Notes: generated by a model not told the origin, from the sequence alone. A stretch of DNA of 9,097 nucleotides from Angelakisella sp. (GCA_022794295.1 JAAWEO010000072.1:1-9097); one strand, 5' to 3'. Counted from the first letter of the stretch, positions 1 through 6,572 are shown. Numbers and translations: made by a program.

Positions 1-38
1 TTTGGTATTGCCAAATACAACTATCGCCTTCACCATCC

Positions 39-58
39 CAAAGGAGAAATCCCCTTTG
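39..58 (+). other. Weak stem-loop at the left edge, possible terminator of an upstream gene
   Basis: CAAAGGAG and CCCCTTTG form an 8-bp stem with one A·C mismatch around an AAAT loop. It is followed by a pyrimidine-rich stretch rather than a clean T run. It lies upstream of the promoter at 116-144, so it may mark the end of a gene just outside the window. No gene is supported in 1-115. Low confidence. Confidence 0.25.
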
Positions 59-115
59 CTCTTGTTGACTTCCTTTAACTTCGCTCTGTGGCCACTCCCA
101 GGTGTTCTCTTTCTC

Positions 116-144
116 TTGACATTTTCTTCCTTCCGGTATAAAAT
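116..144 (+). promoter_or_regulatory. Sigma-A type promoter for the radical SAM/DUF4130 pair
   Basis: A perfect -35 box TTGACA (116-121) is followed after exactly 17 bases by TAAAAT (139-144). An overlapping TATAAA sits at 137-142. Transcription would start near 150, giving a leader of about 43 bases before the ATG at 194. The open frame upstream of 194 would begin before this promoter, so the promoter also supports the downstream start. Confidence 0.8.
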
Positions 145-193
145 AAGAACAAATGTTTATCCTTTGGGAAGGGTGGGGTGGGCTTTGGATGTG

Positions 194-1504
194 ATGGAAA
201 AGCTTACGATTCTTTCTGCTGCTGCCAGGTATGATGTTTCCTGCACCTCCAGCGGGAGCCACCGCTCTACTCCACAGGGGGGGATCGGCAACAGCTACAC
301 GGCCGGGCTCTGTCACAGCTTTGCTGCTGACGGGCGGTGCATCTCCCTGCTTAAGGTGCTGATGACCAATGTCTGCGTCTTTGACTGCCGGTACTGCATC
401 AACCGGCGGTCCAACGACACTCCCCGGGCCGCTTTTACTCCCCGGGAGTTGGCCGACCTTACCATCCAGTTCTACCGGCGCAATTACATCGAGGGGCTGT
501 TTCTTTCCTCCGGGGTGATAAGAAACCCGGATTACACCTGTGAGCAGATGATCACCACCCTGGAGCTTCTCCGGGAACAGTACCGGTTTGGGGGGTACAT
601 CCATGTAAAGACCATCCCCGGGGCGGACGATGCCCTTACCCGGCGGCTGGCCCTTTTGGCCGACCGGGTCAGTGTCAACATCGAAATGCCAAGCAACGAC
701 AGCCTCACCCGCCTTTGCCCCGAAAAAACCAAAACCTCCATCCTGGGACCTATGGGCTTCCTTCGGGATGGCATCCAGGAAAACAGCACCCAGATCGTCC
801 GGTACCGCCACGCCCCCAAATTTGCCCCGGCGGGGCAAAGCACGCAAATGATCATCGGGGCCACCCCGGAAACCGACCTGACTATCCTCCGGCTGACCCA
901 GGGGCTTTACCGGAAATACCGGCTGAAACGGGTCTTTTTCTCTGCTTATGTTCCGCTGGTGGAGGACGCCCTCCTCCCTGCCGGGGATGTAAAGCCGCCC
1001 CTTCTTCGGGAGCACCGGCTCTACCAGGCGGATTGGCTCCTCCGCTTTTACGGTTTTGATGCCGAGGAACTGCTGGACGAGGAGCACCCAGCCTTCAGCC
1101 CCTTTGTGGACCCCAAATGCAACTGGGCCCTGAACCACCTGGACCGCTTTCCGGTGGAGGTGAACACCGTCCCCTACGAGCTTCTTCTCCGGGTGCCGGG
1201 GGTAGGGGTAAAAAGCGCCCAGCGGATCCTTACCGCGCGCCGCCACAGCCGCCTGGACTGGGCCCATCTAAAGAAGATCGGCGTGGTGCTGAAGCGGGCC
1301 CAGTACTTCCTCCTTTGCGGGGGAAAACGGCCGGAGGGCCTGCGGGTGACCCAGGACGGGGTACTCCGGGCCCTGATCTCCCAGAAGGACCGGGAGCTCC
1401 TGGCCTCGGAGCACCCCCAGGGGGAGCAGCTTTCCCTTTTTGCCCCGCCAACAAACCAGCTTACCAGAGAGGATGTGGTCCAATGCCTGACCGGGCAAAT
1501 TTAG
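194..1504 (+). CDS. Putative DNA modification/repair radical SAM protein with C-terminal helix-hairpin-helix
   Basis: This 436-residue protein is a radical SAM enzyme of the family linked to DUF4130 and uracil-DNA glycosylase-like proteins (TIGR03916-type). The radical SAM cluster motif is CVFDCRYC, with Cys61, Cys65 and Cys68 in a CX3CX2C pattern. This should bind the 4Fe-4S cluster that cleaves S-adenosylmethionine. The N-terminus (MEKLTILSAAARYDVSC) is the usual family start. A helix-hairpin-helix with the core VPGVGVKSAQRI lies at about residues 330-350 and suggests non-specific DNA binding. Near the C-terminus, residues 412-416 read QLSLF, a match to the bacterial sliding-clamp-binding pentapeptide. 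The frame is open back to position 2, but ATG 194 is chosen because it follows the promoter and a G-rich stretch and matches the family start. The gene overlaps the next one by 22 bases, which suggests translational coupling. The substrate and reaction are not known; a DNA repair or modification role is inferred. Confidence 0.9.
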   Translation: MEKLTILSAAARYDVSCTSSGSHRSTPQGGIGNSYTAGLCHSFAADGRCISLLKVLMTNVCVFDCRYCINRRSNDTPRAAFTPRELADLTIQFYRRNYIEGLFLSSGVIRNPDYTCEQMITTLELLREQYRFGGYIHVKTIPGADDALTRRLALLADRVSVNIEMPSNDSLTRLCPEKTKTSILGPMGFLRDGIQENSTQIVRYRHAPKFAPAGQSTQMIIGATPETDLTILRLTQGLYRKYRLKRVFFSAYVPLVEDALLPAGDVKPPLLREHRLYQADWLLRFYGFDAEELLDEEHPAFSPFVDPKCNWALNHLDRFPVEVNTVPYELLLRVPGVGVKSAQRILTARRHSRLDWAHLKKIGVVLKRAQYFLLCGGKRPEGLRVTQDGVLRALISQKDRELLASEHPQGEQLSLFAPPTNQLTREDVVQCLTGQI

Positions 1505-2334
1505 TTTACCGCTACGACGGGAGCCTTCCCGGGCTTCTCTGCTGTGTCTTTGAAAGCCGGCGCACCGGCCGGATGCCCCTGGACCTTTGGGAGGAAGGAG
1601 CCCCCTGCCTCTCCCTGGCCCCGGAGCTCACCATCCCCACCGACCGGGAGGACGCCGCCTACGTGTGGCGGCAGCTGCGAAGGATCTCCCACGAGGCCGC
1701 CCACTGGACCGAGGTGGCCTTTCTCTCCGGGGCGGAGGACAAGGCCATGGCTCTGCACGACTTCCTCTGCGAGGCCTTTCGCCGGGGACGGGGGATCGCG
1801 GGGTTTCTGGGGGATCCGGTGGTAGCGCGGGCCTATCAGCTTCAGCGCCAGGTCCACAACGAGGCCCACCTGCTGCTGGAATTCCTCCGCTTTGAGGAAC
1901 ATCACGGCGTGCTGGCCGCCCAGATCGAACCCAAGGCCTTTGTCCTGCCCCTGATGGGGCGGCACTTTGCGGCCCGGTTCCCGGGGGAGGCTTTTCTTAT
2001 CCACGATATCACTCACGGGGCGGCCCTGCTTCACCAGGGCGGGCGAATGGAGATTCGCCCCCTGGAGGACCTTTCCCTGGAGTCCCCCACCCCGGCGGAA
2101 AGCGGATACCAGAAGCTATGGCAGCGGTACTACGACACCATCGCCATTAAGGAGCGGCTGAATCCCAGATGCCGGATGACCCACTGCGCCAAGCGGTTTT
2201 GGAATCACATGCTGGAGATGCCCCAGGAGGGCGGCACCGCCCTCCGGGGGAAAGCCGCGCCGGGGCGGTTTCCGGCAGAGCTCCTGGACGAAAGCCGCGG
2301 GGAACGGCTGCTGACGGGGATGCTGCAGCTGTAG
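1483..2334 (+). CDS. DUF4130 protein, partner of the radical SAM protein (probable DNA metabolism protein)
   Basis: This 283-residue protein belongs to the DUF4130 / SAM_7_link family, which is found next to the radical SAM protein encoded upstream. Family hallmarks are the N-terminal YRYDGSLPGLLCCVFES (residues 9-25), the central PLMGRHFAARFPGEAFLIHD (156-175) and the C-terminal block with YYDTIAIKERLNPR (216-229) and RFWNHMLEM (238-246). About 37 residues follow that block. In some species this family is fused to a uracil-DNA glycosylase-like domain; no such domain is present here. The start at ATG 1483 is set by AGAGAGGA about nine bases upstream and by the conserved N-terminus. The frame continues open further upstream only because of high GC. 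No signal peptide or membrane segment is seen, so it should act in the cytoplasm. The biochemical function is unknown; joint action with the radical SAM protein on DNA is inferred from the constant pairing. Confidence 0.85.
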   Translation: MPDRANLVYRYDGSLPGLLCCVFESRRTGRMPLDLWEEGAPCLSLAPELTIPTDREDAAYVWRQLRRISHEAAHWTEVAFLSGAEDKAMALHDFLCEAFRRGRGIAGFLGDPVVARAYQLQRQVHNEAHLLLEFLRFEEHHGVLAAQIEPKAFVLPLMGRHFAARFPGEAFLIHDITHGAALLHQGGRMEIRPLEDLSLESPTPAESGYQKLWQRYYDTIAIKERLNPRCRMTHCAKRFWNHMLEMPQEGGTALRGKAAPGRFPAELLDESRGERLLTGMLQL

Positions 2335-2441
2335 GCGCGGGGGCTGAAATAGGTCCTCTGGCAGAGCCGGGGCTTCTTAAACAGGATTTTGCATTTTGGC
2401 AAGTCGCTTCGCTGCATTTGCTCGCATCAATCAAAAATGAC

Positions 2442-2477
2442 GGGAGGGCTCCAGGAAAATATTCCTGAAGCCCTCCC
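2442..2477 (-). terminator. Strong stem-loop between convergent operons, likely terminator
   Basis: GGGAGGGCT pairs with AGCCCTCCC (9 bp), then after one mismatch CAGGAA pairs with TTCCTG around a short A/T loop. Read on the minus strand it is followed within four bases by ATTTTTGA, so it best serves as the terminator of the amino acid transporter operon, whose last stop lies 85 bases away. On the plus strand it follows the DUF4130 gene by about 110 bases, but its T run is distant and broken, so termination there is less sure. Confidence 0.65.
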
Positions 2478-2562
2478 ATAGAATGTATCTGTCTTTTGCT
2501 GTCAGCTTTTCCTTTCCCCACATCGTCAAAGCTGCACAGCACTTGGCTTGGCGATCCGGCAG

Positions 2563-3300
2563 CTATGCCTGAATATACCGGGAGAGAAATTCCCGGGTAC
2601 GGGGGTTTTGGGGGTTCTGGAAAATGGTCTCCGGGGGGCCTTCCTCGGCAATGACCCCCTTGTCCATAAACACCACCCGGGTGCTGACATCCCGGGCAAA
2701 GCCCATTTCGTGGGTGACCACGATCATGGTGAGCCCGTCTTTGGCAAGGTCCTTCATAACCTCCAGCACTCCCCCTACCATCTCCGGGTCCAGGGCGGAG
2801 GTGGGCTCGTCAAAAAGGAGGACCTCCGGGTCCATGCAAAGGGCCCGGGCAATGGCGACACGCTGCTTCTGGCCGCCGGAAAGCTGGGCCGGGGAGGCCC
2901 CCAGAAAGTCCTTCATCCCCACCTTTTCCAGGAAGAACAGGGCCTTCTGCCGGGCTTCCTCCCTGCCGCGGCGGAGAACATGGGTCTGGCCCACCATACA
3001 GTTTTTCAGGACATCCATATTGCCAAAGAGGTTGAAGGACTGAAAGACCATCCCCACCTTGGTGCGGTACTGGTTTACATCCATCTTTCCTTGCAGAATG
3101 TCCCGGCCGTGGACAATGATCTCCCCGGCGTCCGGGGTCTCCAGCAGATTGATGCACCGCAGAAGGGTAGATTTGCCGGAGCCGGAAGCCCCGATCAGAC
3201 AAATGACCTCCCCGGGGGCGACGCTGAAGCGGATGTCGTTCAGGACCTCCAGCTGGTCAAAGTGCTTTCGCAGGCCCCGGATCTCGATGATGTTTTCCAT
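2563..3300 (-). CDS. Polar amino acid ABC transporter, ATP-binding protein (GlnQ/HisP family)
   Basis: This 245-residue ATPase powers uptake of a polar amino acid with the permease and binding protein encoded upstream in the same operon. It is full length for the family. Visible motifs are Walker A GASGSGKST (37-45), Q-loop Gln87 in VFQSFNLF, ABC signature LSGGQ (140-144), Walker B LLFDEP (161-166), D-loop SALD (168-171) and the switch His197 in VVTHEMGFA. The QSFNLF and THEMGFA variants are typical of the amino acid (PAAT) class. The ATG is preceded by a near-ideal ribosome binding site. The stop of the permease gene directly abuts that site, so the two are probably translated together. The amino acid transported cannot be read from the ATPase. 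Confidence 0.95.
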   Translation of the reverse strand: MENIIEIRGLRKHFDQLEVLNDIRFSVAPGEVICLIGASGSGKSTLLRCINLLETPDAGEIIVHGRDILQGKMDVNQYRTKVGMVFQSFNLFGNMDVLKNCMVGQTHVLRRGREEARQKALFFLEKVGMKDFLGASPAQLSGGQKQRVAIARALCMDPEVLLFDEPTSALDPEMVGGVLEVMKDLAKDGLTMIVVTHEMGFARDVSTRVVFMDKGVIAEEGPPETIFQNPQNPRTREFLSRYIQA

Positions 3301-3306
3301 AGCGCG

Positions 3307-3319
3307 TCACCTCCTCCTT
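3307..3319 (-). promoter_or_regulatory. Very strong ribosome binding site for the amino acid transporter ATPase
   Basis: On the minus strand AAGGAGGAGGTGA stands six bases before the ATG, a near-perfect match to the 16S rRNA 3' end. Its first two A residues belong to the TAA stop of the permease gene. Terminating ribosomes would therefore be placed directly on this site. Confidence 0.8.
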
Positions 3320-4064
3320 AAAATGTGGGGTTCCCCGGCACCGTCTGGGAGGCCGGGAAGCTGGACCGGGGGCGGCCCATCCGTTTTTCAATGAACCCCA
3401 GAATGCGGGTGGTGGTAAAGGTGAGCACCAGGTAGATAGAGGCAGTCACCGTCATGGTCTGGGTAAAAAGGAATACGCTTCCCGCCACCCCAATGGACTG
3501 GAAGTACAGGTCGGTGACCGCAATGGCGCTGAGCACCGAGGAATCCTTGATATTCACCACAAACTCGTTGCCAATGGCCGGGAAGGAGTTTTTGATGGCC
3601 TGGGGCAGCACCACCAGGAACATGGTCTGCATGGAGGTCATGCCGATGCTCCGGGCGGCCTCGGTCTGGCCGGGGTCCACGCTTTGAATCCCGGCCCGAA
3701 TGATCTCCGCCATATAGGCCCCGGTGTTTACCGATACTACAAAGATACCGGCTGTCACCGGCTTCCAGTTAAAGACCGGCTTCAAAAGGTAGAACAGAAA
3801 GACGCTTTGGACGATCATGGGGGTGCCCCGGAACACCTCGATGTAGATGCTGGTGAGGGCGTGGACCAGATGCTTGCCGATGCGCACCCCCATAGAGTCC
3901 CGGGGCTCCACCTTGACAGCCCGAACGCTCCCCACCAGCAGCCCGATGGCCAGGCCAATGACGGTACCGGTAAGGGAGATCAGCAGCGTCACCTTGGTGC
4001 CCGCCCAAAAGAGGGGCCAGTACCGCTGGGCGATCTCCAGGACCTTTTCAAAAAACACAGCCAT
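3318..4064 (-). CDS. Polar amino acid ABC transporter, permease (HisM/GlnP family)
   Basis: This 248-residue inner-membrane channel subunit is probably a homodimer, since only one permease gene is present. Hydrophobic segments lie at about 20-47, 83-96, 103-116, 145-155 and 197-224. The cytoplasmic coupling loop that contacts the ATPase reads TEAARSIGM (134-142), followed by LPQAIKNSFPAIGNEF (153-168), as usual in the HisMQ family. The stretch IYIEVFRGTPMIVQ (73-86) is a family hallmark for amino acid permeases. About 20 residues after the last membrane segment are polar and unremarkable. The ATG at 4064 follows AAGGAAGG on the minus strand. The spacer to the upstream binding-protein gene is 66 bases, with no clear stem-loop. 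Confidence 0.93.
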   Translation of the reverse strand: MAVFFEKVLEIAQRYWPLFWAGTKVTLLISLTGTVIGLAIGLLVGSVRAVKVEPRDSMGVRIGKHLVHALTSIYIEVFRGTPMIVQSVFLFYLLKPVFNWKPVTAGIFVVSVNTGAYMAEIIRAGIQSVDPGQTEAARSIGMTSMQTMFLVVLPQAIKNSFPAIGNEFVVNIKDSSVLSAIAVTDLYFQSIGVAGSVFLFTQTMTVTASIYLVLTFTTTRILGFIEKRMGRPRSSFPASQTVPGNPTF

Positions 4065-4130
4065 GGGGCAGATACCTTCCTTTTGGATTACTTTTTGTAT
4101 GGATCGAGCTAGTTATGCCGCAGGGTAGAA

Positions 4131-5006
4131 TCAGCCGTTGGCAGGCTGGCGGGATACCGCGTCGGTCATCCACTGGTTGCGGGTGTCGGTGTCAATGGTG
4201 TCCAGGGCGGACTGAATGGCGTTCAGAAGCTCTGTGTTGCCCTTCTTGACTGCAATGGAAACGGTGGTGTCCGCCTCAAAGCCCTTGCCATCCTCAAACC
4301 GCACAATAGCCAGATTGGGGTTGCTGGTGACCACACCGGTGGCAACGGGAAGCTCCGCGGTAAGGGCGTCGGCCTCCCCGTTCTGGAGGGCCAGCACCAT
4401 CAGGGGGTAGCTCTGGAGGGGGGTCATGTGGTTGACGCCGGGGATCTGGTCGATGATGTCATCGTAAAGGGTGTTCTGCTGGCCCTGGACGTTCTTGCCG
4501 GTGAAATCTGCCAGGGATGTGGCGTTTGCCAGGGCGTCGTCGGCCCGGACGATGCAGACCATCTCGGACTCATAATAGGGGGTGGTGAAGTCGGCGTTCT
4601 CCTTGCGCTCCGGGGTGGCGGTCATGCCAGCGATAATGGCATCGATCTCCCCGGAGGTAACAGCGGGCTCCAGGCCCTCCCAGGCCAGCTTCTTAATGAC
4701 CAGGGTCGCGCCCATCTTCTCGGCCAGGGCCTTGGCCATCACCACATCGTAGCCGCCGGCATAGCCTGCGCTCTCCAGGGCCACCGAGTAGTCGTCGCCC
4801 TCCACCTGGGTCCAGTTAAAGGGGGCATAGTTGGCTTCCATGCCCACGGTGAAGGTCTTTTGCTCCGCCGGGGCGGGATCGGAATCGCTGCTCCCCTGGG
4901 AGGGGGAGGCGGGGGAGCTGCTGTTGTTATTGCCGCCGCAGCCGGCCAGCAGGGTCAGGGTCATCATCACCGCAAAAACCGCGGCCAACATTCTTCTCTG
5001 GTTCAT
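4131..5006 (-). CDS. Polar amino acid ABC transporter, lipoprotein substrate-binding protein (SBP_bac_3)
   Basis: This 291-residue extracellular receptor delivers substrate to the permease encoded downstream. It has a short lipoprotein signal peptide ending in LLAGC, with Cys23 as the lipidation site, then a flexible Asn/Ser/Pro-rich linker (26-48). The mature domain starts at FTVGMEANYAPFNW (52-65), typical of family 3 solute-binding proteins. Further hallmarks are EIDAIIAGMTATPERKENAD (120-139), whose Arg134 matches the arginine that binds the ligand carboxylate in this family, GKNVQGQQNTL (170-180) in the second lobe, and Glu218 in TAELPVA near the usual acidic ligand-amino contact. Two in-frame ATGs lie upstream (5033 and 5012), but only ATG 5006 has a properly spaced AAAGGAGA and gives a normal signal peptide. 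Which amino acid is bound is not resolved. Confidence 0.92.
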   Translation of the reverse strand: MNQRRMLAAVFAVMMTLTLLAGCGGNNNSSSPASPSQGSSDSDPAPAEQKTFTVGMEANYAPFNWTQVEGDDYSVALESAGYAGGYDVVMAKALAEKMGATLVIKKLAWEGLEPAVTSGEIDAIIAGMTATPERKENADFTTPYYESEMVCIVRADDALANATSLADFTGKNVQGQQNTLYDDIIDQIPGVNHMTPLQSYPLMVLALQNGEADALTAELPVATGVVTSNPNLAIVRFEDGKGFEADTTVSIAVKKGNTELLNAIQSALDTIDTDTRNQWMTDAVSRQPANG

Positions 5007-5013
5007 GATCATA

Positions 5014-5021
5014 TCTCCTTT
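5014..5021 (-). promoter_or_regulatory. Ribosome binding site that fixes the start of the amino acid binding protein
   Basis: On the minus strand AAAGGAGA lies seven bases before ATG 5006. The next upstream ATG (5012) would be only one base away and ATG 5033 lies before the site. This makes 5006 the most likely start. Confidence 0.75.
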
Positions 5022-5129
5022 GTTTGGTTCCATTTCTCATACACTTGTTTTTGTTCACCGGGGTCTCATTTCCCTCCCGGGGCCTCTGCGCATAAGGCGG
5101 GGTGGTCTCCCCCTTGGTGGATGTACCCC

Positions 5130-5158
5130 ATTTTACCGGGATGCAAGCCCCCCGTCAA
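5130..5158 (-). promoter_or_regulatory. Sigma-A type promoter for the amino acid transporter operon
   Basis: On the minus strand TTGACG (complement of 5153-5158) is followed after exactly 17 bases by TAAAAT (complement of 5130-5135). Each box differs from consensus at one position. Transcription would start near 5122, leaving a leader of about 115 bases before the ATG at 5006. Confidence 0.75.
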
Positions 5159-5238
5159 CTTTTATTGCCACTATATTTTCACTCTATTATTCCCCACCAG
5201 TTTTTCTTCTCTTTTAGAAGTGTATTTGTAAAAAGACA

Positions 5239-5260
5239 CAAGAGAGATCCTTATCTCTTG
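5239..5260. promoter_or_regulatory. Inverted repeat in the divergent region, possible operator
   Basis: CAAGAGA (5239-5245) and TCTCTTG (5254-5260) are perfect 7-bp inverted arms separated by eight bases. The site lies about 80 bp upstream of the minus-strand -35 box and about 80 bp upstream of the plus-strand -10 box, so it could serve either promoter. No regulator family is recognised from it. Confidence 0.35.
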
Positions 5261-5337
5261 GTGATCCTGGTGGAAGAAGTCTGGAAAACGATACATTTTT
5301 GAAACATTTCTGCCACTTCAATGAATCATTTTTTGAT

Positions 5338-5343
5338 TATAAT
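5338..5343 (+). promoter_or_regulatory. Consensus -10 box for the second ABC importer, with a poor -35
   Basis: A perfect TATAAT follows TTTTTTGAT. At 16-18 bases upstream there is no good -35; ACTTCA at 5315-5320 matches only two of six positions. Two ACATTT copies 11 bases apart (5293-5298 and 5304-5309) lie just upstream, about one helical turn, where a response-regulator type activator could bind. Transcription would start near 5350. Activator dependence is an inference. Confidence 0.5.
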
Positions 5344-5357
5344 AGGAGCTGTAGAGG

Positions 5358-5393
5358 GCGGACGAAATTCCCCTTCTGCGGACGAATTTCCCC
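5358..5393. repeat. Tandem 16-bp direct repeat with 20-bp period in the leader of the second importer
   Basis: GCGGACGAAATTCCCC (5358-5373) recurs as GCGGACGAATTTCCCC (5378-5393), with one difference in 16 bases and four bases between. The period of 20 bp is close to two helical turns. The cores GAAATTC and GAATTTC are also exact reverse complements, so the transcript could form a 7-bp stem. The repeat starts within ten bases of the predicted transcription start, a typical place for a repressor or RNA-level control site. Confidence 0.7.
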
Positions 5394-5444
5394 TGTCAGC
5401 CCCGCCCCGGCGGCGGAAACACAAACCAAGGGAGGAAACAAGTA

Positions 5445-6554
5445 ATGTCTAAGAAAAGATTTTTTGCAGGCCTTCTGGCCCTGGCCATGACACTGGCCAT
5501 GCTGGCCGGCTGCGGCGGCGGCAATGGCGGCAGCTCCACCCCCGCGCCTACCCCCAGCACCCCGGCCGATCCCGGCTCCGCCCCTGCGGAGCCCTCTGCC
5601 ACTGATGTCAGCGGCGACGTGCTGATCTACACCTCTATGTACGAGGACATCATCGAGGCCATCAAGCCCGAGCTGAAGAAGGCGTTCCCCAACCTGAACG
5701 TGGAGTTCTTCTACGGCGGTACCGGCAAGCTCCAGACCAAGGTGGCTGCCGAGATCGACACCGGCAAGCTGTCCTGCGACATGCTGATGGTTGCAGAGCC
5801 CGCCTACTCCCTGGAGCTGAAGGAGGGCGGCTGGCTGGAGCCCTATGTCACCCCCGCTGCCGAGAACCTGGCCTTTGAGTACGACAAGGAGGGCTACTGG
5901 TACCCTGTGCGGATCTGCAACATGGTCCTGGCCTACAACCCCGAGCTGAAAAACAAGGACGAGATCCCCAACAGCTTCTATGACTTTGCCTACAACGAGT
6001 CTGTCAAGGGCAAGATCTCCATGGGCGACCCCCTCACCTCCGGTACTGCCATGGCCTCCGTTACCGCCCTGAAGGACAAGTATGGCTATGAGTACTTCGA
6101 GGCCCTGGGCAAGCAGAATGTCATGGTGGAATCCGGTTCTGTGGCCGCCGGCAAGCTGGAAACCGGCGAGTGCGACGTGATCATGATCCTGGAGGAGTCC
6201 ATCCTGAAAATGCGGGAGGAGGATGATTCCCAGCTGGAGGTCATCTATCCCACCGATGGCACCATTGTTATCCCCTCCACCATTATGACCGTTGCCGCCG
6301 ATAAGAGCGAGCACAACAACATCGCCGCCTGCCAGGCCATTACCGACTGGTTCCTGACCCAGGAGGGCCAGAAGAACATCGTCTCCGGCTGGATGCACTC
6401 TGTGCGCTCCGATTATCCCGAGCCCCCCTACGACGCCATCCCCACCCAGGAGATCCTGAAGAACACCATGCCTGTCAACTGGGAAAACTGCTTTAAGCAG
6501 AGAGAAGAAATCCGCACCAAGTTCCAGGAAAATGTCACCATCCCCGAGAAATAA
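5445..6554 (+). CDS. ABC transporter substrate-binding lipoprotein, ferric/organophosphate/phosphonate class
   Basis: This 369-residue extracellular receptor belongs to the family 1 solute-binding proteins that include FbpA, AfuA and the 2-aminoethylphosphonate-binding proteins. The signal peptide ends in LAGC with Cys23 as lipidation site; a Gly/Ser/Thr/Pro/Ala linker runs to about residue 55. The fold starts with VLIYTSMYEDIIEAI (59-73), then FFYGGTGKLQTKV (88-100), a phosphate-like loop DPLTSGTA (195-202) and GSVAAGKLETGECDVIMILE (231-250). Classical FbpA proteins have paired tyrosines that bind iron after the last segment; here the corresponding stretch reads ILEESILK with no Tyr-Tyr. An automatic iron(III) label is therefore doubtful, and a hexose-phosphate, phosphoglycerate or phosphonate ligand fits at least as well. 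A good ribosome binding site (GGGAGG) stands about nine bases before the ATG. The gene is followed by stem-loops and then by its permease. Confidence 0.85.
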   Translation: MSKKRFFAGLLALAMTLAMLAGCGGGNGGSSTPAPTPSTPADPGSAPAEPSATDVSGDVLIYTSMYEDIIEAIKPELKKAFPNLNVEFFYGGTGKLQTKVAAEIDTGKLSCDMLMVAEPAYSLELKEGGWLEPYVTPAAENLAFEYDKEGYWYPVRICNMVLAYNPELKNKDEIPNSFYDFAYNESVKGKISMGDPLTSGTAMASVTALKDKYGYEYFEALGKQNVMVESGSVAAGKLETGECDVIMILEESILKMREEDDSQLEVIYPTDGTIVIPSTIMTVAADKSEHNNIAACQAITDWFLTQEGQKNIVSGWMHSVRSDYPEPPYDAIPTQEILKNTMPVNWENCFKQREEIRTKFQENVTIPEK

Positions 6555-6572
6555 TCTGATCGATTGATCCTG

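Larger units (their letters stand above)
5007..5444. other. Divergent regulatory region between two ABC importers
   Basis: These 438 bases hold no supported gene. The right part (about 5155-5345) is clearly AT-richer than its surroundings. It contains the minus-strand promoter at 5130-5158, an inverted repeat at 5239-5260, the plus-strand -10 region at 5338-5343 and a direct repeat at 5358-5393. The minus-strand leader of about 115 bases and the plus-strand leader of about 95 bases were read for riboswitch-like patterns. Only weak 4-5 bp GC stems were seen and no known class was recognised. Confidence 0.75.

Noticed and set aside
2..193. N-terminal extension of the radical SAM frame
   Set aside because: The frame is open to position 2, but a strong promoter lies at 116-144 within it and family homology starts at residue 1 of the ATG 194 protein.
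1117..1482. Upstream extension of the DUF4130 frame inside the radical SAM gene
   Set aside because: The extension is Pro/Gly/Arg-rich out-of-frame translation of the radical SAM gene; family similarity and a ribosome binding site start at 1483.
2548..3321. Plus-strand 257-residue open frame opposite the amino acid transporter ATPase
   Set aside because: The minus strand carries all ABC ATPase motifs in order; the plus-strand frame shows no domain.
5007..5122. Possible riboswitch in the leader of the amino acid transporter operon
   Set aside because: Only short GC stems were found; no conserved lysine, glycine, T-box or other riboswitch core could be recognised.
5321..5343. Possible Fur box around AATCA-TTTTT-TGATT
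   Set aside because: The match to the iron-repressor consensus is poor, and the iron assignment of the operon is itself doubtful.
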